Assembly (NCBI GenBank): GCA_020350825.1
Contig: CP070724.1
Span: 2,171,567-2,212,994, forward strand
DNA from: Thermoplasmatales archaeon
GTDB lineage: Archaea > Thermoplasmatota > E2 > DHVEG-1
DNA: 41,428 nt
Reading direction: 5' to 3'
The first letter of the stretch is position 1. Each line of letters starts with the position of its first letter. The notes below the pieces were generated by a model. The model was given only the letters and a program-made list of their open reading frames with translations, had not been told where the DNA came from and made no database searches. Below are positions 33,283 through 41,428 of the stretch, piece after piece. The position numbers and the translations under genes were made by a program.

Positions 33283-33323
33283 AATTAACAAATAAAACCA
33301 GCTTAAATAATTTTAATGGTAGA

Positions 33324-34244
33324 TTATGTAGTCTCGATACGTTGTTTATTCACAATATATAAACCAAGAATTACCAATGTGCCGCCAAAAATAAAAAACC
33401 AAGTTATTTTATCTTGGAAGAGAATAAAACTAATTATCGTTGATAATAACGGAATAAAATAAAGGTAAACACTAATCTTAGAAGCACTTTTTATTTCAAG
33501 TGCCACATACCATAAAACATAACTAATCACAGTTGAGAATATTCCAAGAAATATTACTATGCTCCATCCTGTAATTGACATAGCTACAACTTCTTCAAAA
33601 AGTGAGATGCTAATAAACGGTATCAATCCAAGACTACCAAATAAAAATGCATAAACCGTAAGTGAAAGAGCCGAATAACGATATAGCATCTTTTTACCGA
33701 CAACTGTATAGCCTGCACCCACAATTGCTCCAATAAGAACAGCAATAACACCTGACATATAATTTATTTCTATAAGAATATCGGGTTTACCAATTATTGA
33801 AATAATTACTACTCCTACTAAAGAGAGAATGACCCCTAAAATTACCTTTAACGTAATTTTTTCCTTTAGGAACATTACTGCTAAAACAACGACAAATATC
33901 GGAATTGTGGCAATAATTAGGCTAGCAACACTGGGTGAAATGTATTGTTCACCATAATTAAGCCCTAGATGATATATTACTATACCTGTAAAACCGAGTA
34001 GGAAAATGGGAAGTATGTCCTTCTTATGTAGTTTTGAAAAGTTATTAGGTATTGTTGGCAATAAAATAAGAAAAATAATACAAGCTATCAAAAGACGCAT
34101 TATTGTAAGGTTAACAGGTGAAAGTTCTTCCAATCCAATTTTTATTAATGGAAATGCAAAGGCCCAGAAGACAATAGGCATTCCAATTATTAAAAAGAAA
34201 TATTTTTTTGTAAATACCTCTTTTTTTCTATCATAATCGGACAT
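33324..34244 (-). CDS. EamA-family (DMT superfamily) transporter
   Basis: A 306-residue protein with ten hydrophobic helices arranged as two EamA repeats (about 15-150 and 165-300). The segments PIVFWAFAFPLIKIGLEELS, SLIIATIPIFVVVLAVMFLK, and SVYLYFIPLLSTIISFILF correspond to conserved positions of the repeats. Such proteins move amino acids, nucleotides or other metabolites; the substrate is not predictable. No ribosome site precedes ATG, while a TATA-like ATTAAATC lies about 30 bp upstream, so a leaderless message is likely. Confidence 0.9.
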   Translation of the reverse strand: MSDYDRKKEVFTKKYFFLIIGMPIVFWAFAFPLIKIGLEELSPVNLTIMRLLIACIIFLILLPTIPNNFSKLHKKDILPIFLLGFTGIVIYHLGLNYGEQYISPSVASLIIATIPIFVVVLAVMFLKEKITLKVILGVILSLVGVVIISIIGKPDILIEINYMSGVIAVLIGAIVGAGYTVVGKKMLYRYSALSLTVYAFLFGSLGLIPFISISLFEEVVAMSITGWSIVIFLGIFSTVISYVLWYVALEIKSASKISVYLYFIPLLSTIISFILFQDKITWFFIFGGTLVILGLYIVNKQRIETT

Positions 34245-34488
34245 TGTATGAAAGGGGCATATGCAAAGATGATTTAATATTATTTTTTAAAAAAAATTTC
34301 AAAGATGACATAAGAAATATTGTCTTTTTTAAAACTAATTTTATATTCATGAAGAAGGATTAAAACTTAAAAACCACTAAAAAATATTGCCCTGCACATG
34401 TAGATGAATATATAGATATTAGTGTATCAGGTTGTTTACATAAGAAAATAGTTTATTAACAAAAAGAAAGTATCAGTTAATAGAAAAG

Positions 34489-34836
34489 ATGGCGGACGGG
34501 ATGCAAAGAGGAGAGAAATTAGAATCTTCTATCGAAATAAAGAGACCTCTTGCTATTAGAGCTTTGAGAAGGAGCAATGTTAGGAAGAGGATTGCGGAAT
34601 ATCTTTTTGATATTAGTCCAAGCTATAGTTATACCTCTGATATAGCGTATCATGTTAGAACAACACCATCTAATGTAATTGGTGCTATGAGAGGTATGCA
34701 AACACGATATAAGGAGGAAGAATCGCTTCTTAATCTTGATTTGGTTGAGGAAAAGAATTGTGGCAATAATATACGATTATATGGAATAACAGATTTTGGA
34801 AAGGAAATGTTAAAAACCATAAAAGATAGGAGATAA
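34489..34836 (+). CDS. Archaeal winged-helix DNA-binding regulator
   Basis: A 115-residue protein. RSNVRKRIAEYLFDISPSYS is helix 1, YTSDIAYHVRTTPSNVIGAM the helix-turn-helix, and LVEEKNCGNNIRLYGITDFG the wing and last helix. This is a common archaeal wHTH protein type. The GMQTRYKEEESLLNLDLVEE insertion between recognition helix and wing is typical of the group. It may control itself or the peptidase gene downstream; no operator was identified. Confidence 0.8.
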   Translation: MADGMQRGEKLESSIEIKRPLAIRALRRSNVRKRIAEYLFDISPSYSYTSDIAYHVRTTPSNVIGAMRGMQTRYKEEESLLNLDLVEEKNCGNNIRLYGITDFGKEMLKTIKDRR

Positions 34837-34945
34837 AAACAGTTTTTTATTATTTTTTTAATATTCTGCCAAAAAACAAATAAAAATGACATACGTTAAC
34901 TTTATTAATGTTAGGCATATTATAAAAATAAAGGGGTTGTAAAAT

Positions 34946-37705
34946 ATGAATAAAAAAATAAAATCGATTTTAAGCTTAGCAATATGCATGTTTTTAATTG
35001 CTACTGCTTTTAACGCAACTGGCAATATACAAAAAAGCGATGAAATATCCTCCTACGAAAATACTGGGGAGATTATAAATGAACAGGTCATTACTGTGCC
35101 TGAATCATCGATTCTATTAACGCTATGGGATGAGCAGTTAGACACCGGAGAAATCGTTCCTTATTACAGTATTAGCCTCGACAGAGGGCAATCTGTTGTA
35201 CGAACAGTACAACCATCTTATGAGCTTGGGTTAAGATATGCCCATTTTGACCCTTTGGAAGGGGTTCCGACAGTAGAGCCATTGTTAGCTGCTAATGCTG
35301 ATACCAACCTGTTTATCGTACAATTCGTCACTCAGCCTTTGGAAGAATTTAAAATTGCTATCGAATCACTTGGTGGTTTTGTCCGTCAGTATATTGCACA
35401 ATATGCATATCTGGTAGAAATGAGTGATGATGTTAAGCTCCAAGTTGAATCCTTCCCATATGTTCGCTGGATTGGCGATTATCATCCTGCTTATAGACTT
35501 GAAGAATATATGATTGATAATTTTGAAAATGCAGAACAAATGTATCCATTTCAACGCTATAATATACAGGTTCATACTGTTGAAATGAAAGATAAGGTTG
35601 CAAATAAATTAAATGACATTGATGGTAAACAAATTAAGGCAAATGCTGGAAAACTTCTAGTTGAAGCAACTCTTACGCCTCAACAATTATTTGAAGTGAT
35701 ACGCTGGAATGAAATTAACTTTGTTGATCGCTGGGGCGAATACGAGGTTGATATGGATATCGGTCGTGAGATAGGCGGTGCTAATTATATTGAGACTGTT
35801 GGCGGTTACACCGGTCATGACGTTCGAGGGGAATCATTTGATTCTGGATTTAATCTTAACCATGTTGATTTTCAACAAAATCCATTAATTGTCCATGGGC
35901 CTTCTTGTGGAAGTGCATCTCATGGGACAGCATGTGCAGGTATCCTTTTTGGCACAGGTACTGGTAATCCAGATGCTCGAGGACTACTCCCTGATGGTCA
36001 AGGTATTGTTGCAGATTATAGTATAATTGGTCTGGAAGGGCAAAGTCGTTATGACCATAGTGGAGAACTTATTGAATCTCCATATTATGCTGTTTTTCAA
36101 ACAGCTAGCGTTGGTAGTCCTCGGACAACACAGTATTCATCAATTTCAGCAGATACAGATGCAGCTATTTTTGATTTTGACGTAGTTCACTGTCAATCAC
36201 AAAGTAATGCAGGTGATCAAATGTCTCGTCCTCAGGCCTGGGCAAAAAATATGGTCTCCGGTGGTGCTGTTTATCATTATGATACACTTGACAAGTCAGA
36301 CGATATGTGGAATTATGGTGCTAGTATTGGTCCTGCATCTGATGGAAGAATTAAACCAACTTTTGCATTTTTCTATGATAAAATATTAACAGTTGGTTAC
36401 CCTGGAAATAATGATTATACAACTGGCTTTGGGGGAACAAGCGGTGCAACGCCTATGACTGCAGGTCATGTTGGTCTATTTTTTGAGATGTGGGATGATG
36501 GAATATTTGGTAATGATGTAAGTCCCGGTGGTAGTGTTTTTGAAAATAAAGCACATTTTACGACAGCAAAAGCAATGTTAATAAACACTGCAGATCAATA
36601 TGATTTTACTGGACTTAATCATGACAAAACCCGCATGCATCAAGGATGGGGAATGCCTAATGTTGGGAATCTATATGATCTCCGTGAAAAGATCTATGTC
36701 ATCGACGAAACTGATATATTAGAACCCTTTGACGTAGATCAACATATTATCGCGGTGGAAACGGGTGAACCCGCCCTAAAAGTGACAATGACATATGCTG
36801 ATTTACCAGGTAATCCATCTGTTCAAACTCAACATCGAATCAACGATCTGACACTAAAGGTTATTTCACCCACAGGCACTATTTACTATGGAAACAACGG
36901 TCTACTAGATGGAGTCTGGTCGACACCTGACGGTGATCCAGATACGAAAAACACTGTCGAATGTGTCTACGTTGAGAATCCTGAACAAGGTGCTTGGACA
37001 GTCGAGGTTCACGCCGACGAAATCATCCAAGACAGCCACATCGAAACAACTGCACTAGATGCTGATTACGCACTTGTAGCTAGTCCAGCAATGTCTGGCC
37101 CTTATCCACCAGTAATAGATGGTCCCGACGAAGGAGATGTGGAGAAGGAATACGAGTTTACTATCATGACCACGGATCCTTCAGACGAAGACGTTTATTA
37201 TTGGATAGATTGGGGGGACGGAACAATGGAAGAATGGATTGGTCCTTATGCTTCTGGTGAGATTGTAACGGTGAGTCATACATGGACTGAAAAAGGAACG
37301 TATTTCATTAAAGGAAAAGCCAAAAACACACTAAATGCTGAAGGTGCCTGGTCAGAACCTCTCAATATTACGATTTTTGCACCTGAACTTGACGCAGGCC
37401 TTATCACTGGTGGATTATTCAAAGTAAGTGCAAAAATCATAAACAAAGGTGGCGCTGAAGCAACCGACATTGATTGGAGCATCACATTGGAAGGCGGTGT
37501 TATACTTCTTGGTGGAGAAACAACCGGTACGACTCCAAGTATTCCTGACGGTGGCGAAGTAATAGTTGATTCATCGCTAATATTGGGATTTGGAAGTACA
37601 AAAATTAGGGTTACTATGGAAGAGCCACATGGATCCTCAGATACTAGAGAACAAGGAGCAACAGTATTGCTGTTCTTTATCAAGGTTAACCCTAGTGGCG
37701 GTTAA
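34946..37705 (+). CDS. Secreted subtilisin-like S8 peptidase with PKD-like domain
   Basis: A 919-residue protein with a signal peptide (residues 5-24) and AGGGG ribosome site. A long pro-region (about 30-270) with an inhibitor-like segment (TNLFIVQFVTQP) precedes the catalytic domain. The triad is Asp299 in ESFDSGFNLNHVDF, His326 in SASHGTACAGI and Ser499 in GGTSGATPMTAG; the usual GTSMATP reads GTSGATP. A P-domain-like beta region (about 590-710, LKVTMTYADLPG) and a PKD-like module (about 715-810, YYWIDWGDGTMEEW) follow, then a CARDB-like stretch to the C-terminus. It should degrade proteins outside the cell. The same PKD-like module appears in the next gene. Confidence 0.93.
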   Translation: MNKKIKSILSLAICMFLIATAFNATGNIQKSDEISSYENTGEIINEQVITVPESSILLTLWDEQLDTGEIVPYYSISLDRGQSVVRTVQPSYELGLRYAHFDPLEGVPTVEPLLAANADTNLFIVQFVTQPLEEFKIAIESLGGFVRQYIAQYAYLVEMSDDVKLQVESFPYVRWIGDYHPAYRLEEYMIDNFENAEQMYPFQRYNIQVHTVEMKDKVANKLNDIDGKQIKANAGKLLVEATLTPQQLFEVIRWNEINFVDRWGEYEVDMDIGREIGGANYIETVGGYTGHDVRGESFDSGFNLNHVDFQQNPLIVHGPSCGSASHGTACAGILFGTGTGNPDARGLLPDGQGIVADYSIIGLEGQSRYDHSGELIESPYYAVFQTASVGSPRTTQYSSISADTDAAIFDFDVVHCQSQSNAGDQMSRPQAWAKNMVSGGAVYHYDTLDKSDDMWNYGASIGPASDGRIKPTFAFFYDKILTVGYPGNNDYTTGFGGTSGATPMTAGHVGLFFEMWDDGIFGNDVSPGGSVFENKAHFTTAKAMLINTADQYDFTGLNHDKTRMHQGWGMPNVGNLYDLREKIYVIDETDILEPFDVDQHIIAVETGEPALKVTMTYADLPGNPSVQTQHRINDLTLKVISPTGTIYYGNNGLLDGVWSTPDGDPDTKNTVECVYVENPEQGAWTVEVHADEIIQDSHIETTALDADYALVASPAMSGPYPPVIDGPDEGDVEKEYEFTIMTTDPSDEDVYYWIDWGDGTMEEWIGPYASGEIVTVSHTWTEKGTYFIKGKAKNTLNAEGAWSEPLNITIFAPELDAGLITGGLFKVSAKIINKGGAEATDIDWSITLEGGVILLGGETTGTTPSIPDGGEVIVDSSLILGFGSTKIRVTMEEPHGSSDTREQGATVLLFFIKVNPSGG

Positions 37706-37881
37706 TATTACTATAATTTAGAATACTTCCTTTTCTTTTTTTTAATTTAAATTATAAATAGCTTATCTGCTATATTGGTAATTAGATAGTTAATTGGTAA
37801 TAACAGTTATAATTTGATTATATTTATTTATATACACAAACATAATATATATCTAGAACATTCAAATATTGGGGAACAAAA

Positions 37882-39426
37882 TTGAATAAAAATGATTTGT
37901 GGAAGAAAGTTTTAGTCTTTGGAATACTATTTGTATTTATTGGTTTAGGTATTGCTCCAGCATCATCAATTCTAAAAATTGCTGAAAAAACTAGTAACAG
38001 CAATATACCTACATGGTATAAAGGAGATGAATGGATATATACTGCCAATCCTGTGTTTTACTCTGGAGAAAATGGATCTTTTTCTGGAAAAATTGAGAAT
38101 TTAAAAAACAAAGTGTTGAATATAACAAATATTATGCATGATGGTAAACAATATTTTGTTTATGAAGTTGAGATTACTGGGGACATAAGTGGAGATTTTT
38201 CATTTAACGGTCTCTCTGGTGATCTTGTTGGTGAAATTATCGGAACAACCTTTATACGAATTTCTGACCTTGCTGAAATAAAAACTGAAATATTATCTGA
38301 AGGAACCATCAAAATATTATTTGTGGATCTAGACTATGAGGCAAACTCTTACACAAATTTTTTCCCTCCAATTGAATTGTACGACTTTCCTTTAAATGTA
38401 GGTGAAAAATGGGATATCTCCTGTGAAAGTATCTCATCAGGAGCATTTAGTTTAGAAGGATTGATCAACGAATCTTTCTCTGGAAGCCAATGGATAATTG
38501 GAACGATGTATTGCGAAAGGAAGGAGGATGTAAATGTTCCTGCTGGAGTATTTGAATGTTACAAACTCAATCGTACCGACAATACTGTTTGGTATTCTCC
38601 AGATGTTGGTAATTCCGTTAAATCAATTGTGGATATGAGTGATAAAAATACCACATTCTTTGCAACTCTTTCTCTTGAATCGTTTTCCCGTAGCACCCAA
38701 CCTGTTACCATAACTTTCCATATTGATCCCCCTGAAGTAGTTCCTGGAGAAAATGTAACCATCTTTGGTCAGGCAATAAATACTGAGTCTGGTTATCCTA
38801 TGGGAGGTGCACCAATTTTGATAGAAATTCCATCAGCAGGTTATAGCTGGAGCGGAGCAACTAATACTGATGGGCAATTTGTCGTAATGTTTGAAGTTCC
38901 GTATGTAACAGATGACACACCGTCTCCTAATGAAATTGGCTCGGTAGGGGTTATCGTACAGTGTTTGTCTCATCCATTACATGGTATAAAAGTGAAAACA
39001 TTAGTAATAATAGAAAATACCGCACCAGATTCACCAACTATAGATGGTACTACAAATGGCAAAGCAGGAACGGAGTATGAATATACGTTCAAAGCCGTAG
39101 ATCCAGATGACGATGAGATATACTATTGGATAGAATGGGGTGACGGTTTTATAGAAGAATGGGTCGGTCCTTATGCATCTGGTGAAGAAAGAACTATAAC
39201 ACATACTTGGTCTAAAAAGGGAAACTATACCATTAGATGTAAAGCCATGGATGTCTATGGTAAGGAAAGCGCCTGGGGAGAATTAGAAGTTGTTATGCCA
39301 ATGAACCTTCATTCAACCAACAGTTTGTTTTTTCAATTTCTAGAGAAAGTTCTACAACGTTTTTTGCTCTTCGATTGGATAATATCATCATTTCCAGCCT
39401 TAAACAGAATATTAATCTTCTATTGA
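37882..39426 (+). CDS. Secreted multidomain protein sharing the PKD-like module of the adjacent peptidase
   Basis: A 514-residue protein starting at TTG with GGGGAA 8 bp upstream. A signal peptide (8-28) is followed by a beta-rich domain (about 38-270; IPTWYKGDEWIYTANPVFYS, VNVPAGVFECYKL), an Ig-like region (TITFHIDPPEVVPGENVTIF, about 275-375), and a PKD-like module (about 380-475; YYWIEWGDGFIEEWVGPYAS) almost the same as the one in the S8 peptidase upstream. A hydrophobic C-terminal tail (FFQFLEKVLQRFLLFDWIIS and onward) may anchor it to the membrane or serve as a sorting signal. No catalytic site was found. It probably binds or presents substrate on the cell surface. Confidence 0.78.
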   Translation: MNKNDLWKKVLVFGILFVFIGLGIAPASSILKIAEKTSNSNIPTWYKGDEWIYTANPVFYSGENGSFSGKIENLKNKVLNITNIMHDGKQYFVYEVEITGDISGDFSFNGLSGDLVGEIIGTTFIRISDLAEIKTEILSEGTIKILFVDLDYEANSYTNFFPPIELYDFPLNVGEKWDISCESISSGAFSLEGLINESFSGSQWIIGTMYCERKEDVNVPAGVFECYKLNRTDNTVWYSPDVGNSVKSIVDMSDKNTTFFATLSLESFSRSTQPVTITFHIDPPEVVPGENVTIFGQAINTESGYPMGGAPILIEIPSAGYSWSGATNTDGQFVVMFEVPYVTDDTPSPNEIGSVGVIVQCLSHPLHGIKVKTLVIIENTAPDSPTIDGTTNGKAGTEYEYTFKAVDPDDDEIYYWIEWGDGFIEEWVGPYASGEERTITHTWSKKGNYTIRCKAMDVYGKESAWGELEVVMPMNLHSTNSLFFQFLEKVLQRFLLFDWIISSFPALNRILIFY

Positions 39427-39571
39427 AATATCAATATTCCAATTTTAGTTAATTATTTTTCTTTTTGTCATACATAAATTATTCAACTAGTTGCATTTAT
39501 TTTATCTTTTTAAATTGCGATTCTGTAATATTCGCCCTATTTTAAAACCATTATTGACATACTTTTTCCCC

Positions 39572-39713
39572 TATATATAGGAGTCCATGGTTGAAAAACA
39601 CACCACCCACGTAAAAGGATATGGAAGAAGATTTTATGGGAGGAAGGGGAACTGGGAGGAAAAAATGAAAAAGAAGATTTAGAGGTAAAAATCCCCTTCC
39701 TCCACTCAACCAT
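39572..39713 (+). ncRNA. Purine-rich structured RNA candidate, copy B
   Basis: The 12-bp perfect stem GGAGGAAGGGGA (39639-39650) with TCCCCTTCCTCC (39692-39703) is enclosed by a second 8-bp stem ATGGTTGA (39587-39594) with TCAACCAT (39706-39713). A TATA-like TATATATA is at 39572-39579. The element shares an ordered set of short blocks with 29211-29318 and has no coding frame of note. If transcription begins 25 bp after the TATA, the outer 5' arm would be excluded, so the true promoter or strand needs testing. Confidence 0.5.
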
Positions 39714-39908
39714 ATGATTATATGTTTTAAGGTTATTTAAATATTGCCGTATGGTTAATCGACAATTAACGAAAAAATGAAATATCTAAAATGTTTAGAA
39801 CCAATTTGATATTATAACATTAAAAATTAAAAGAAAAACAAATCACTCCTAACTTCTCTTATAATATTTTATTCACGCTATTCTAAAAATATAAGAAAGT
39901 TTTAGATT

Positions 39909-39958
39909 ACAACCTGTGGCTTATAAACGATTTTTATAAGTAGGAAAAACGAGGTTGT
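39909..39958. repeat. Nested inverted repeats in a gene-poor stretch, with possible gene relic after them
   Basis: ACAACCT (39909-39915) pairs with AGGTTGT (39952-39958), and inside it CTTATAAA (39920-39927) pairs with TTTATAAG (39933-39940). The stretch 39714-40261 otherwise holds no gene I can support. Just after the repeats, the frame around 39990-40041 reads SRWGELESITQSPINI and stops; this echoes the SAWGELEV end of PKD modules and may be a decayed gene end. Confidence 0.45.
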
Positions 39959-40261
39959 TGACATGTTCAACAGGAGAAAAAACATCAGATTAGCCGCTGG
40001 GGGGAATTAGAGTCAATTACTCAAAGCCCTATCAATATTTAATTTTTCAGAAATAATAGCTTTAAGGAGAACCTTACTTTCATTTAATTATTAATATAAT
40101 AATAAAAGCCCATTTTTAATGGTCAAGCATTAGCACGGTTTACCGTGTAAATTCGAGGGAAACAAATAGCTATAAGAGTATATTTTTCATTTTGACATTT
40201 TAACAGGGTGGGTTTATATACAATAACTAATAAAACGTAATTAGTTAATGAGAGATGGGAA

Positions 40262-40486
40262 ATGAATAACAAATTAGGAATTGCAAAAAGTAAGGCAACA
40301 TATCGCCAAGAAATTTTTATATCAAAAACAATAGCGGGCTTTATCATATTGAGTACTGGAATTGCAATAACATTAAAAGGAATATGGATGACATCTCCAT
40401 TGGGAACATCTACGTGGGGCATTATTCTTTTAATTGGAATGATGTTGATTATAACAGGAGATATTACCCTATCTTATAGAGTATAA
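40262..40486 (+). CDS. Small two-helix membrane protein
   Basis: A 74-residue protein with two hydrophobic helices (about 22-42 and 52-70) and a basic N-terminus (MNNKLGIAKSKATYRQ), so the N-terminus probably lies inside. GGGAA directly before ATG is a weak ribosome site; TTTATATACAA near 40212-40222 is a good TATA box about 45 bp upstream. No family is recognised. Confidence 0.6.
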   Translation: MNNKLGIAKSKATYRQEIFISKTIAGFIILSTGIAITLKGIWMTSPLGTSTWGIILLIGMMLIITGDITLSYRV

Positions 40487-40575
40487 TGAAGAATCTTCAA
40501 TTTGATATGTAGAGACTTTAATCCACATATCGTGATAATGATTGACAAACATATATTTTGAAAGTAACATTAAGG

Positions 40576-40716
40576 TTATGTCGGAATTTGTTTTTCCTCA
40601 TAAATTACTGCAAAACCTCCAGCACTGAACTTAATGTCAATTATTTCTTTGTCCTGATTTTCTTTTAACCAGGTATTTACTCCTTTGTCAGTCATAAAAT
40701 ATTTTACCTGTTTCAT
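40576..40716 (-). CDS. 46-residue protein of unknown function
   Basis: ATG at 40716 has GGAGGAAAAATA directly upstream, and box 2 of the shared promoter element (40759-40782) lies about 45 bp before it. The product, MKQVKYFMTDKGVNTWLKEN and onward, ends KFSAGGFAVIYEEKQIPT. It has a helix followed by two strands, a layout like short Cse60-type proteins, though the match is weak. It lies 76 bp after the NTF2-like gene on the same strand, but has its own promoter. Confidence 0.6.
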   Translation of the reverse strand: MKQVKYFMTDKGVNTWLKENQDKEIIDIKFSAGGFAVIYEEKQIPT

Positions 40717-40758
40717 TATTTTTCCTCCACCAAATCAACAATTACACAACTTCTCCTT

Positions 40759-40782
40759 AGATAAAAACCTTTACTCCCCTAC
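40759..40782 (-). promoter_or_regulatory. Promoter element box 2 (copy 2)
   Basis: On the minus strand GTAGGGGAGTAAAGG runs into TTTTTATCT, identical to the copy at 15221 over its first 21 bases. Box 1 is not found upstream here, where the NTF2-like gene ends. Confidence 0.6.
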
Positions 40783-40792
40783 TTTTATTTAT

Positions 40793-41224
40793 TCAGAATT
40801 TTAATTTGTCTAATAATCCAAATGCTTTACCTGCAAGATAAGGATTATAATACTCATAGCACTCCTTGATCATATTGGCGTTATCATAGTGGAAAAGAAA
40901 GATGTATGTATTCCTATAATAACCCCCATTTTTGATAGCAAGATCTCCATTCACCCGAGCAACTACTGTTCGATTTTTGGTATCAACAATAATCTCTTGG
41001 ATGGGGAAGCTAATAGTTTCGAAATTATTGGGGATAGGTTTAAAATTTTCATAGAGTGCCTTTTTCCCAATTATTTCCTCCGGAAACATACCCATACCAA
41101 AAGGTTGTCGATTGATACAATCTTCAGACCATAATTCAATCCATTGATCAATATCTTTTGCCTCTAAAAAGTGGAAAAATTCTTTCGTTTTACTAATTAA
41201 TTGCTCTTTAAGTTGATTGTTCAT
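40793..41224 (-). CDS. NTF2-like (SnoaL-type) protein
   Basis: A 143-residue protein from ATG 41224, chosen because GGAGGAGG lies 6-13 bp upstream; a frame to 41260 starts within the leader. The pattern KTKEFFHFLEAKDIDQWIEL, WSEDCINRQPFG, TVVARVNGDLAIKNGGYYRN and IFLFHYDNANMIKECYEYYN is that of SnoaL-like NTF2-fold proteins, with the C-terminal NPYLAGKAFG also typical. Members are isomerases, dehydratases or ligand-binding proteins; the active residues cannot be assigned. It is under the full bipartite promoter element at 41264-41324. Confidence 0.78.
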   Translation of the reverse strand: MNNQLKEQLISKTKEFFHFLEAKDIDQWIELWSEDCINRQPFGMGMFPEEIIGKKALYENFKPIPNNFETISFPIQEIIVDTKNRTVVARVNGDLAIKNGGYYRNTYIFLFHYDNANMIKECYEYYNPYLAGKAFGLLDKLKF

Positions 41225-41263
41225 TTTTCCTCCTCCAAAATCGCAAATATGCAATATCACTTT

Positions 41264-41324
41264 AGTTAAAAATCTTTACTCCCCTACAATATGCACGTTT
41301 CCCCATGTGTTTGCATCGAAAAAC
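41264..41324 (-). promoter_or_regulatory. Bipartite promoter element (copy 3)
   Basis: On the minus strand box 1 GTTTTTCGATGCAAA (41324-41310) is followed after 22 bp by box 2 GTAGGGGAGTAAAGA continuing TTTTTAACT (41287-41264). Box 1 is identical to the copy at 15186 and box 2 matches the copy at 15221 at 22 of 24 positions. Confidence 0.6.
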
Positions 41325-41428
41325 TATGCTCCAAGGCAATATACACATAAAAGGTCATAAACGTATATACAAACGAATATCTCATTTTTGCTGGGTATTT
41401 AGTCGAAAAAACAAAGAAAATGCGTTAG

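Overview
The window is AT-rich archaeal DNA. The archaeal markers are an Sm-like (LSm) protein, an archaeal-type Thi4, an archaeal DUF6775 protein, many TATA/BRE-like promoters about 25 bp before starts (several apparently leaderless), and a tRNA-Asn with no encoded CCA. The many secreted peptidases and beta-propeller or PKD proteins, together with histidine breakdown genes, suggest a protein-degrading anaerobic euryarchaeon of the Thermoplasmatota type (such as sediment MBG-D relatives). That placement is inference; no rRNA or marker tree is available here.

Layout. 1-2564: cell-surface proteins (partial FG-GAP protein, a short lipoprotein that may be a carboxypeptidase remnant, a gingipain-like C25 peptidase). 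2585-2950: leaderless LSm gene, then a GC-rich structured RNA candidate. 3008-6194: hutU and hutH, convergent, for histidine to urocanate to imidazolonepropionate. 6370-11706: secreted proteins including two seven-repeat beta-propellers, plus a small membrane exporter-like protein. 11843-14475: Trm9-like methyltransferase and a DrrAB-type ABC exporter. 14602-17247: small membrane or lipoproteins and a zinc-ribbon protein with a nuclease-like C-terminus. 17404-21145: FolD with altered catalytic residues, a methyltransferase, small proteins with dyad operators, and a TrmB-like regulator. 21262-24740: secreted S15/CocE hydrolase, DUF6775 and Thi4.

24857-30471 is the most coherent system. A minus-strand operon (FtsX-type permease, LolD-type ATPase, zinc-finger/TM/DUF2318 protein, zinc-finger/TM/thioredoxin protein, second DUF2318 protein apparently split by a frameshift) diverges from a BlaI/MecI-type repressor gene coupled to an M48/M56-like membrane metallopeptidase. 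Four copies of one palindrome (GTTTACA-5 nt-TGTAAAC, with small variations) lie on the two promoters. The gene set resembles the accessory part of bacterial P19/FTR1 (Fet-type) iron systems, here without P19 or FTR1 in view and with an apparent BlaI/BlaR-like control pair. A purine-rich RNA candidate lies between the divergent promoters and has a relative at 39572-39713.

30580-34836: ThiF/E1-like enzyme, PP-loop sulfurtransferase, tRNA-Asn, PPC-domain protein, EamA transporter and a winged-helix regulator. 34946-39426: subtilisin-like peptidase followed by a secreted protein sharing its PKD-like module. 39427-41428: mostly non-coding, with an RNA candidate, nested inverted repeats and three small genes, two of which share an unusual promoter element with a gene at 15284. 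No rRNA, CRISPR array or intact insertion sequence was seen.
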